Source: Physocladia obscura (Eukaryota; Chytridiomycota; Chytridiomycetes; Chytridiales; Chytriomycetaceae). Taken from it: DNA of 27,263 bases. A program made the position numbers and the translations under genes. Of this stretch, positions 1-10,089 are shown in pieces (position 1 is the first letter of the stretch; every line of letters starts with the position of its first letter). Where the stretch lies: positions 1-27,263 of the forward strand of contig JADGJH010000164.1 of the NCBI GenBank assembly GCA_027596945.1, read 5' to 3'. The notes beneath the pieces are model-generated. The model worked only from the letters and a program-made list of their open reading frames with translations, did no database searches and was not told the origin of the DNA.

Positions 1-1
1 T

Positions 2-966
2 TTAACAATAACTCCAGTGCATCATTTCAATTTTGTGCTCTTCCCTGCGCTCTTCTGCTTCCATCTTGAATCTTTCCATCTCCATCTTTTGCTGTGCTTC
101 TCGTTCTTCCCATTCTTCCTGTCTTCTTTCCCTTTCATCTTTTGCATTCTTTTTGTTTTGGATGAGAAACATGCCCAGTAATTGTGTCAAATTTTTTGAA
201 TCATCCTGTATTCTAAGAAAATAAACAGTAATAATATGCACATGCTACAGTAATAATAAAATAATGAACTTACAATAAAATTGAATTGTCAATAGCCTTC
301 CTTTTTTTGCCATTGTACTCAAAGTTGATGAAGACAAGTCTGATGCACTCATTGGATCAGATGTGCAACATGAATTTGCAGTGGCGATGGATTGAAGTTC
401 CTTTATAGTACCTGATTTTTGGGAGCTCATGTAATGTAGGTTGTTTGGTAGTGACAGTTACTTGTGAACCTGGTATGTTGTCGTCACTATCAGGATCAGC
501 TTCATTATTTGATTGCACTTCATCAATTTTGTTGTCAAGGTCTTGCTGTGTCAAATTCAGCAAATGGTCCAGCACTAGGTCCTGCTGAATACCACTGCTG
601 TCATTAATTGCATCTGGACCATTATTATTGTTGTTGTCCAGCACAATAATGTTGTTTTTTTCATCAATTTGACAAGCAATTTGTTTTGCTCAAACAACTT
701 GCAGGAGGCAGGTAGGATCTCCAGTTTTCTTTTTGACATTTTGTAGCTTCTTGTACTTGCTTTTAACAGCTTCTGTGTCTTGATTGTAGCCCAGTGCCAT
801 ATACCTTGTGACGAAAACATCCCATTCATTTGACCCAGACAGAAGGACATCTTCAATAATATCCAGTAAATTTTCGATTTTGTGTGGCTGCCAATTATTC
901 CCACGCGGTTTGATTGCTGTTGCTGCTGCTGGTGTTTTGGGTGCTCTGAGTTGGCTGTTTGTTCAT
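2..966 (-). pseudogene. DUF6818 / Myb-SANT-like DNA-binding protein, decayed copy
   Basis: Read from about 966 down to 2. The N-terminal domain (about 907-640) has the pattern RGNNW, LLDIIEDVL, EWDVFV, YKKLQ, KKKTGDP and AKQI. From memory this is the DUF6818 layout (W..V..YN, K.KF..L, KKPTGDP, AK.I), a SANT-like family expanded in oomycetes and zoosporic fungi and often near mobile elements. The C-terminus (about 200-2) is a Glu/Arg/Lys-rich coiled coil, also usual for the family. A GTAAGT intron joins about 276 to 220. Several lesions are visible: an in-frame TGA at 690-692 where Arg or a similar residue is expected, a frame change near 430-470, a second frame change at the seven-T run 302-308 (one extra base restores KKRKAIDNS), and a frame change between the only nearby ATG (966) and the domain. 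I infer a dead gene; sequencing error could explain the homopolymer shift but not the nonsense codon so easily. Confidence 0.7.
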
Positions 967-1000
967 TTTTGTGTTTTGTCTTTTTTGGGATAAAATTTTA

Positions 1001-1035
1001 TTTTTGTCAAGACTATTTTTTCATCTTGACAAAAA
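1001..1035. repeat. Perfect 12-bp inverted repeat in a divergent promoter
   Basis: The arm TTTTTGTCAAGA (1001-1012) is the exact reverse complement of TCTTGACAAAAA (1024-1035), with an 11-bp AT-rich spacer. It fills most of the gap between the putative start of the DUF6818 copy (966, minus) and the ATG at 1035 (plus); the last arm base is the A of that ATG. It could be an operator, a hairpin in the plus-strand leader or a remnant of an element end. Sequence alone does not decide. Confidence 0.8.
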
Positions 1036-1944
1036 TGTCTCAATCAATGAAGCAACAAATTATTGAATTAGAAGAGACTGTCAACAGACTTCAATATGAA
1101 TTGAATGAGAGTGATTTTGAGAAGCTGTCAGTGATTGAAATAAAACATTCATTACTGGATAAAATAAAACAATTCATGAATGGAAACAAATACTTTGAGA
1201 CTGACAGTGAGTTATTTCTTGTTGATGGTAGTTTGGTCTACTATCTAAGAAAGAAGAGCAACAGTGACAATAAAAAGAGAATTCAGCAAATCAAACATGA
1301 TTTAATGAAGGGTGACTCAAACCTGTGTAAAGAACTCCACCACAACCAGCCAGCCATCCATTTTTTTCATGTTCTTTTGGAAAATGGATTATTTTTTGAT
1401 GCTTTAGTTCAGGAGATGAACTGTTTGGCAGCGTTGCCTCAAAACCAAAGGGCTGCTGCCTTGACAGCAATCAAAGCTGCAGATGAAGCAGCATATACTG
1501 ATGAGCTTCCAGAAAAGAATGTTTACAGAGCTTTTAAGTTGCTTCACTTTTTTCTCATGTTTGCAAACTTTCCTTTTTCTGTACTTTTTGTTTCATTTCT
1601 TATTCTCTTTTATTCCAATAATCCCCATTCCAAATTACCACATTAACTCATTGAATTTGAACATTCATTTGCTTTGTCCAGTTTCAAGTTCAAATTACTC
1701 CTGATTATGTCCGCTTCTGTCCATTGACTGCAGACACATAACAAGTGGATTATTTTCACAATTATCTGCAAAATCATCATCAGATGTTTTGAAGGAAATT
1801 GGAAAATTTTCTGGCCCTAAACTGATAAAACCAAACATACAAGGGTTCTCTGGTGTAGTTGTGGGTTACTTGGGATGTAATCATGTGATGAAAGTAGAAA
1901 TTGAAGAGAGTATGGGGACTTGTGCTGGCACTTACCTGTTTTGA
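1035..1944 (+). pseudogene. Unrecognised protein gene, probably frame-broken
   Basis: ATG at 1035 opens 162 codons to 1520, beginning with a short heptad-like helix (IIELEETVNRLQYELNE). An intron GTTTAC (1521) to CAG (1681) of 161 bp, containing TTAACTCA as a possible branch site, joins in phase to 1682-1738. A stop TAA (1739-1741) follows, while the reading frame one base back (from 1738) is open and coding-like to TGA 1942-1944 (for example KEIGKFSGPKLIKP and GFSGVVVGYLGCNHV). I read this as a one-base deletion in a gene of about 250 residues, although an unseen splice form is possible. I recognise no family. It lies head-to-head with the decayed DUF6818 gene, which suggests both belong to one mobile or host-variable cassette. 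Confidence 0.5.
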
Positions 1945-2030
1945 GCTGACTTCATTATGGCGAGTATACATCAAAATGAAATGTTTTTACCCGAAAATTT
2001 TTTTTCACAAGTAGATAAGAATGTCAAAAA

Positions 2031-5000
2031 TCATTTCTTGCCCTTTTTTTTCCCTGCATTTCCTGTTGCTGTCGCTGCAGCCGCTGCTTGATCTTCTGCA
2101 GCCGCACCTTCCAAAGCCGCAAGCTCGGCCTGTCTCTGCATCTCGGCCTCCAATTTCCGCCTACTGGCATCCTCATACTCCTTCGCAACCCTTGCCCGAT
2201 ACACTTCTCTCCGAATCTGGTCGTACCCTCTCTCGCCATCCACATCCATTGCCGCTTGATCCATCTTCTCGCCTATGTACTGCTTTAGACGCATCCGATA
2301 GTCCCGATCCGTCTGTCGCAGTTTCACCACTTGTTCCTCATGGAACTTACGATGCGCTTGGTCTTGCTCGTTGCGGCGACGCGCACGATCTTCTCGATCT
2401 TGGTCTGTTAAAACATGGCCGCGAATGTTTGTTGCTGCTGCTGCTGTTAGTGGCATTATCGCTTTTGTTGCTGGTGCAAGGCTTGTTTTTCGGCTTGGTA
2501 TTGTGCCAATTCGGGCAGGGTATACGGAGCTTGGGCGAATACTTTCGGCACCGCAACCGCTACCGCCATCTAATTCGTCACCGGTTGCTGTTGCTGTTGT
2601 TATCGGATCAGTACATTGGCGTCCGAGTTCAGCGAGACCCGTTGAAAAACTGCCTAGAACATCTATAGATTCACGAGAGCTATATTCGTGTTGCTGCGAT
2701 GACAGTGACGATAAATTTACTCCTGCTGCTGCTGAATTATTATTGAATGCTTCAGAGATTCTAGGTTTCCAACCATCTTCATGATGTTCCGATATCCTCA
2801 CTTCAACAGGCTTTATGAATCCACCTGGAAGTACAACTGTAGGAACTTTGAATTCAAACCCGTCTTTGCTGCCACTACTAGGTAAAGAAGGCTTTACTGT
2901 TTTTGATATTCTGCTGCCCATTTGAAACAAAGTTTTACGTCTAGTGTATGTTGTTTTACCCTTCAAAAAAGCTTGCAAATCTGATATTGTCGTTGGGCAT
3001 TCTCCTGTGTCTTCCGACTCGCCGTCTACTTCTTCTTCTGGAAATTGCCTCTGTAATAGACGCGGCTGTGATGGCAGTGCTGATACAAAATTTTCATTGC
3101 TGTCTGTTACTGTTAAATTATGCTGAACTTCTGGCTGATTTTCAGCAACAGCAATTAAACCAACCGTATTTTCAAATGTGGGAGAAATTAATGTCTTTGT
3201 TTCTTGTAAACTTTCAGCTTGGGGTATACTTTGTGTATTTTTCCCTGAAGTACTTTGTGGAACCATGAAAAATGTAGCAGGATTGATGGAATTTCGTTTA
3301 CTTTGTAACAAAGAGAGTTTTGAATCATTTGCTCCACTACGTTTGCTACCAAGTACTGCGAGTGACATTGACTGATCTCCAGTAATTTCTTCAAAAATAC
3401 TTCCTGAACGTAAACCAAACATCCCAAAACTATCCAACTGTGACTGTTGCTGCTGCTGTGGCTCAACTGTCTTTGAACCATCAAAAACAACACGTTCACC
3501 ATTTGAACCGAACACGTTTGGAATTTTTTCAAACGTATCCAGCCGTTTTCCAACTGTACCAGTCTCCTTTATTAGTGTCCATGGTCTATATACAATTTCG
3601 TTTCCTTTTGCTAGAACAGTCACTTCTTTTTGTTTTCCTGTTGTTGCTATTGTCTCCGTTACCATAATAGTGGATTGTCGCGGTCCCATTTCGTCTGCAG
3701 CTGCAGCGACTGTACTAACAGCAGGTGTCATCATTATAACAATTGGTTTCACAATTCCCGAATCGACTTGTCGCAAGTAAGTTTCCCGGGCCTCGCGTGC
3801 TTTCAATCCGCGTCCAGATTGATTTGCTTCCCACCCGTCCTTGATCATTCGATACCGGTCTTCCTTTTCTGTGTCTTTAACGACTGACAATGTTGCAGTA
3901 TCAGTAGATATTATCCGCAGCTTCCATATCATATCTGGAAGTGCTGTCGCTGCTGTTGCCGCTGATGTCAAATTGCCATCTATTGTTACTGCTTGTGCTG
4001 AGTACATTGATGCTGTTGCTGTAGGTGTGCCAGCAGATTGCTTCTTTTTTGCTTTTGAAGGAGAAGCAGATGCTGGCGCTTTTGTTCCACCGTTTCGACT
4101 GTTTGGTCGCACGCTGGAGTCATTTGCTGCATTTAAAACACTTGGGGATACAGGCTTTATAAGGTTGAGTTGTTGTACTGTCGCTTGAAGAACGTAGCGG
4201 TGTTTTTGAATTGTTTTGTCACGCTTTTTTTGTTGTTGGTATTTTAGTAAGTGAAGAAGAGAGAGGTACTAGAATCACTCAACTCCTCTTGGTGTTGTGA
4301 TGTTACCGGCAGCTGTGGCACTGGCAATTGCAATTCTTTCCTTTTCTTCTTTATCTTTTGCAGCGGCGGCAGCGGCAACAGCGGCTTCCTTCTCCTTTTT
4401 ATCCGTTTTTCCTCCCCCCCCGCTTCCTCCACTCGCAACTGCAGACGGTATAATATCTTCGACAATTTGTACCATACTTACTGCATACAAAACTGCAGTT
4501 CCTTTCCCAGATGTAGATGCGATCTCGACGTCATTATCAAAAACTTGCAGTTTTAGTAACGCCAATGTATTTGAAAATGTTAGTTGCATCGATACAAAGT
4601 TTTCCGGAGCGTCTTTTACTTTTAGGACGTATCTTTTTTTATTTTCATTTTTATTTAATTTTTTAGAATTTATATCATTAGCAAGATGCTTAATTTTGTG
4701 TATCAAACCTAAAAAGAACATTATGTTTGTTTGGAATGTAAATTTCTTCAAAATCTTGAACGTTTGGTTTCACGCTAAGTTGCTGTTGTTGTTGCTGCTG
4801 TTGCTGCTGCTGTTGATCTGCTGATGATGGTTTGTCAACAAGATGCTGAAACAAAGCTGGATCTGATATCATGCGAAGCTTCCATTTTCCAGATGGCTTG
4901 GCAGTTGTTGTGCGGCAGTCAGCCAACAAAGTGTATCCGTTCTGCATAAAAACAAGAAAAAAAAGAAAATAAATGACAATAAAAATAGAGTGAATTGTGT

Positions 5001-7936
5001 ATTCACATTATTTGGTTCGAGTTTTTGTGATTTCAAATTGTGAAAAATGCGGTCCAACTCTTTTCCAGAGTCGTTATCATACATTCTGAGGCATGTTGCT
5101 GTCTGGAGACTATCAGGCACATAGATTGACGCTGCAAGATAAATAGGCTCTATCAATTTGAACTGATTTCTGCAATCGAAGGAGTTAAATTTAGATGTTC
5201 GAAAGAAACAAAAAAAAGAAAAGAAAATAAAGACTGAACTTGAACAAAATGAACCATGATCCAGCAGATTGAGATGGAAAATATTCATCTATGTCTCTAA
5301 CAGACAGTGAGAGTCTTTCAGTGACATATTTGGCCTCATCTTCCATCAAAAAATCATCGCGCGACCAAAAAGATAAAGTAAATGAAGTTGGACAATCAAC
5401 TTCAAAACGAAAAGCTTGATTTCTGACACAATAGTCAGATTTTTATAAAAATAATGATAATAATAACCTACCCAGATTGAATCTTAAAGTATGTTGCCAG
5501 TGAAGCATTTGTGTTTAATTTCAGCACAGGTTTTTTGGCAGGCTGTAAGGGCGTTGGATCAAATTTCCAATCATACTCTTCAATCATGACTGACGATATT
5601 TGAGCTTGTCCATCTGTTTTTGTGCGACCAAACGTTGACAGGAGGCAAAATATATTTGCATCTTTTGTTGTGTCTGCCATATCTGATATCAAACTTTCAG
5701 TTGACAAAATATTGCGGTGGCACTATATAATTACAAATGACTGGTGGAATTCTGGTAATATCTCCACTAGGTTTTGTTGGGTCAACAATACTTTGAATAC
5801 TTTTAAGATTTTTGAAAGAGCCTTGGTTGTGATATATAATTACATATCTGTATGATAGCATTGAGTTTTATTTCTCCTTTCTTAAGTCACTTACCTAAAT
5901 GATTTTACAAAATCTGAGAAAGTAATTGAAAATTCCATCCCATCTTCAGAGTTAAGAGAGTCGCATCCATCTTTTGGCACTAGCTGAAGAGTTTTTTTGC
6001 GACTGAAAAAATCTAAGTACTGTAATTATGTAAAATAGACACTATTACCTCAAGGAGAAATAACTTTTTAGCACTAGACATTTTCCATTCAATGAATTTC
6101 GCCGAATAACACTCGGCTGAATCTCTTTTGTATCAGAAATCCTGAACAGATACGGAATACTAGAAACGTCTATTTTTTCACCAGATTCCTGTAAATAATA
6201 TTCAATAAAACAACAAAAAACATCGAACAAAAAATAAACTCAACGACTGCTTCACCATCCCGAAATGCCAAAACAATTGTATATGGTCCAGATTTACCAC
6301 CTCCTGGTGTCATAAGCTTTTCTGAAGTTAAATTGCCAGCCCCGTTCGATGTGAGAGCTGGCGGTGTCATCACTGGCAATGCCGAAGATGCTATAGCGGT
6401 ACCTTTTGCAGGGATTACTGTAGTAGCAGGGGCTGAAATCGTCGATAAGGCACCCCAAATAACATTTCTTGGCGCAGGAGGAAATGCCTGCGGTAATTTC
6501 AAGTTCACATCATTTAAAACACCCCAAAGCCTGGTCATGCGCTCTTCTCTATCTCCAACACTGATTTTTTCAGGAATCCATCCCTTTAAACAATGAAAAA
6601 CATCAAAATCGCCTTGCTCAGACGGAATTCGACAGTATCCAGTTCCGCTATTTAGAGAACCACCAATTACTGCTGCCGGGTTAATGGAGATTAAAGTGTT
6701 GTCTTTAAAGCTCGCTGAAGCTACTTTCAGCAATGCTTTTGTGATTAACAGCGGCCAGATTTCATGCGTCGGACTACTGACAATTAATGGACGATTTTGA
6801 TCGTCAACGGGGATCTTGTCGTCGACAATGACTTTACGCCATGTTCCTAGCCAGAATAATTTCACTGCGTACCTTCCTGAAGTATTGTATAGTGGTAAAC
6901 CATCCTTTCCCTTTGGATACAAATTGTCCCATGGTGCAAACTCATCTATCAAATTGTTTGCACGGGAAATTTTTGATTGGTCGTAAAGAAAATGAAATGT
7001 TGCTAAAATTTGACGCATGAGCTCGGAGGCTATAATATGACGGTTTTGTTGAAAAAAATTTGAAACGGGTTCTTGTTCTGATGGCGCAATTATGTTGGCT
7101 GAAACTGCCACTCCAGATGTTCGAAGGCCATTTATTTCTTCGTCGAGATTAACTGCCGACGCAATACCATCCAGTCCAGACAATAAAAATTCACTACCTG
7201 CACCAGGACCACTATTTGAAGCTGTTGTGCCAGATGCTACTGTCGGAGCAGTTGCAGATAATAAATTTATCATTGATCCTCCAATATTTTCCGCTTCGGT
7301 ATTAATTAGACTGTTTCCTGAATCCAGATTTGTCGAAGATTCGGTGGCATTTTCTGTTTCTACTGCGTTTTCTGAGCTGTTTGCATTTACACAAAGCTTC
7401 CCGGAATCTTTTGAAGTGGACGGGATCGCACAGAACAAATCATCAAGAATAGTCTGTGGTGAAATACCAATTGGAATTGATCCGTCACCCAGGATGTCAA
7501 TGTGCCTTTTTTGAGTGTATCCTGGTTGATTAAATCCAAGTGGAAGCATTGCGCGTAAAGTTCGAGGAAGTGGTACAAGTCCTAAGATACGAAAATCAAG
7601 TTTTTAAACTGGTGTTAGGAAAGCAATGGATTTTGATGATAACCTTCTGGGTCTTCGAAAACATGTTTTGTACTCCACTTTTCTGCTGCAATCTCTGAAT
7701 CATTCCATTCAGGAAAAATTATTACTGGTGCATCAAGTATTTGTTCATCCGTTGAAGCCGAGATTGTGGCCTGTTTCTCAAACTATTGAAAAAAAATATT
7801 CTTAAAAAATATTTGAGCTACATACCGCCGTGGCTGTTGACGGCAGTATTGATGATGCTTGAGCACCCTTTTTCAGTGCACTAGATTTAAGTGCATTTGT
7901 GGCTGTTCCTTTTGCGCTGTCAACCGCCTTCTTCAT
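2031..7936 (-). CDS. ADGB: Androglobin-family protein lacking the globin domain
   Basis: Twelve exons in consistent phase: 7936-7826, 7782-7644, 7581-6245, 6188-6049, 6002-5895, 5847-5787, 5722-5472, 5422-5240, 5169-5007, 4941-4709, 4632-4284, 4223-2031; about 1,755 residues. The 5847-5787 exon is the least certain. Matches to metazoan androglobin as I remember it: the N-terminal FPEWNDSEIAAEKW and FEDPEG motifs; a calpain-like region around residues 265-435 (SGRYAVKLFWLGTWRKVIVDD, HEIWPLLITKALLK); LKLNTNASLATYF; GSWFILFK; GKWKLRMI; IPNKHNVLFR; LLKLQVFDND; a late IWKLRII ... KDGWEANQSGRG block; and a C-terminal coiled coil ending KKKGKK. I see no Cys in a calpain GxCW context, so the protease domain is probably inactive, as in animals. 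Only about 60 residues separate the pre-globin and post-globin regions, so the circularly permuted globin and its IQ motif are missing. In animals the gene is tied to sperm and ciliated cells, so a zoospore-flagellum role is an inference. A 12-residue Gln run lies near 4780-4818. Confidence 0.88.
4780..4818 (-). repeat. Polyglutamine-coding CAG/CAA tract in androglobin
   Basis: About twelve consecutive Gln codons (mixed CAA/CAG on the minus strand) lie between the KPSSAD and LSVKPNV segments of exon 10. Mixed codons make it less slippage-prone than a pure repeat. Similar tracts occur in the kinase gene at about 18790-18830 and 18900-18920. Confidence 0.85.
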
Positions 7937-8185
7937 TGTGGTTTGTTATTTATTGGAAAACTTGACAATTCTTTCGCGTTATCATTCCGATTCGGGTTCC
8001 GTTTTATGATTTTTAAATGGAATGGCTTATTTTTGCAAAGCCCTGCAATCAATAATTAATAGTTTTACATTGTATACATCATTATCAATCGATAATTTGA
8101 AAGAGAATTGCTGTGTCTTATCGTTATCAACAGAAAACTGGAAATTTTTCTTCAAGGGTTTCTCTTTTTTCAGAAGAAATCTGGC
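7937..8185. promoter_or_regulatory. Divergent promoter between androglobin and NADH dehydrogenase
   Basis: This 249-bp AT-rich spacer separates two start codons that face apart. It contains ATTATC-AATC-GATAAT (8081-8096), a perfect 6-bp inverted repeat giving two head-to-head GATAA cores, which GATA-type zinc-finger factors bind in fungi. No convincing TATA box is oriented for either gene. Regulation by a GATA factor is inference only. Confidence 0.45.
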
Positions 8186-9958
8186 ATGTTCACTCCGAAA
8201 CATCTTTTCAGACAAGGCAACAGTGACTCCGCGTTTCGTAAAGTACCAATTAGATTCAAAAAGTCTTTTGCGACTGCCACATCAGTTTCGCCCAAACAGC
8301 CGCGCTTCAAATGGACAAAACATATCTTGACAGGTGTTTCTGGCCTTACTAATGTCTTGAGCAAAAATTGACCTAGCACTGGGTGACCCGGTATAAACAG
8401 GTGCAACCGTTACAGGCGTAGCTATTTTGGCTGTTGCTATTTATGAAACGCGCCATCCGTTACCACAATTTGAGTGGGATCACTCAAAGGAAACTATCGC
8501 TATTCTTGGAACTGGTTGGTTGGTATTAATAATCCCAGCGTATTACAAAAAAAAAAAAAAAAAATACAAGAAAAAACACGCAAAAAAAATATATAAATAT
8601 ATTTCTGACTTCAATCTTCTTGAAGGGGAAGCACATCATTGCTTAAAGATATCGACACAGAAAACTATAATGTTGTCTTAATTTCGCCCCGTGCTTACTT
8701 CCTCTTCACCCCACTCCTACCTTCCTCGACAGTTGGAACTGTTGAGCTCCGAAGCATCATGCAACCAATTCGCTTCATTACCCGCTTCAAGAGCCGAGAA
8801 GTTTTGTTTATCGAGGGCTCATGCACAGACATCGATCCGCAAAAAAAACTCATCACTGTCGAAGATTCGTCAGAAATCAAGGGCGAAGTTTCGAAACAGC
8901 AAATCAAATACGATTACCTTGTTGTCGGAGTTGGAGCTGAAAATGCGACATTTAATATCCCCGGAGTCAGGGAATTTGCTTGTTTTTTGAAAGAGTCTTG
9001 GGATGCAAGAAAAATTAGATCGCAACTCCTCGATAGTCTTGAATCTGCAGCTTTCCCTGGACAACCGGAAGAAGAAATCAAGAGACTCTTGCACATGGGT
9101 AAATTATTTATTTATTTATATTTATTTGTTTACTATTTATCCATCATTTCAGTTGTCGTTGGGGGTGGACCCACCGGGATCGAATACGCTGCCGGTTTAC
9201 ACGATTTTCTTGAAGAAGACGTGAAAATATGGTATCCCGAAATAGCTGGAAAATTCCGCATCACATTAGTCGAAGCAACACCCCACGTTCTCCCTGCATT
9301 TTCCAAAGACCTCATTGCGTATACAGAAAAAACTTTTGCCGAAAACAAAGTCACGATCCTTAACAACACAGCCGTTAAGAAAGTCAACCAAAAGGATATA
9401 GTCGTCCTAAACAAGGACAAAGAGCTTGAAAGCATTCCATATGGGCTACTCGTTTGGGCGACTGGAAACACTGCGCGTCCGCTTGTTGCTGATTTGATGA
9501 AAAAATTAGGGCCTACTGCACAAGCGCAAAGACGTGGTCTTACTGTTGACGAGCATTTAATTGTTGCTGGTTCAGATAACTCGATTTACGCGCTTGGTGA
9601 TGCTAGTGCTACGAAATGGGCGCCTACTGGTCAAGTTGCTTCACGACAAGGGTCTTATCTTGCAGAACACTTCCGAACTCTGTATGAACTGAAGAAAAAG
9701 GCAACGAATTCTGACTCCAAAGTTTTACTCAGTCAAGTTGACCCGTTTGTGTACAATCACCGGGGGTCTTTGGCTTATGTTGGAGGTGACAAGGCAATTG
9801 CCGAATTGCCTGGAAACATTCATCTAAGTGGTGCTGCTACTTACTTGTTCTGGAAAAGCGCTTACCTGAGTAACCTATTCTCGCTGAGGAATAGAATTCT
9901 AGTTGGATTTGATTGGGTCAAATGCAAAATGTTTGGAAGAGACATCGGGAGAGAATGA
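8186..9958 (+). CDS. Alternative (type II) NADH:ubiquinone oxidoreductase, mitochondrial
   Basis: Single-subunit flavoenzyme that passes electrons from NADH to ubiquinone without pumping protons, on the inner mitochondrial membrane. Exons 8186-8333, 8401-8518, 8626-9098 and 9153-9958 join in phase to 514 residues, the usual length for NDE/NDI proteins. The start was chosen because it gives a basic, Ser/Ala-rich presequence (RFKKSFATATSV), then a hydrophobic stretch (VTGVAILAVAIYE). The first dinucleotide-binding fold is ILGTGWGS, followed by SPRAYFLFTPLLPS, typical of the family; the second fold is VVVGGGPTGIEYA. ALGDAS and the C-terminal GRDIGRE also fit. No EF-hand insertion is seen. Intron 1 carries a TTACTAAT branch site and intron 2 a long A run. 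The sequence does not say whether the enzyme faces matrix or intermembrane space. Confidence 0.95.
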
Positions 9959-10089
9959 ATTGACGTAGTGGGGGGGAAGGGGACAGATTTTCACATTTTT
10001 TATTAAAATTTATTCATTTCAATTGTTATCAAAAATTAAAATACCCAACAGCTCATTCATAACCCACCTAATTTGCTTCTTTTTTTTTC
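9959..10089. other. Convergent 3' spacer
   Basis: 131 bp between the stop codons of the NADH dehydrogenase (plus) and GET3 (minus). A G-rich patch (about 9969-9980) is followed by AT-rich sequence with several AATAAA-like hexamers on both strands, so the two transcripts probably overlap at their 3' ends. Confidence 0.5.

Noticed and set aside
1933..1974. Minus-strand ATG, twelve codons and a perfect CAG|GTAAGT donor at 1935
   Set aside because: No acceptor leads into a coding-like minus-strand frame further on, and the plus strand there looks coding. Probably chance.
2021..2668. A 215-codon plus-strand open frame over the end of androglobin, rich in Leu and Pro
   Set aside because: It lies opposite a frame with clear family homology and reads Leu/Val runs from the complement of Gln/Ala/Arg codons; a shadow. 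The same holds for the many other plus-strand frames over 2300-7500.
2031..7936. A plain cytoplasmic calpain
   Set aside because: The calpain-like part is a minority of the protein, lacks the catalytic Cys context, and the rest matches androglobin end to end.
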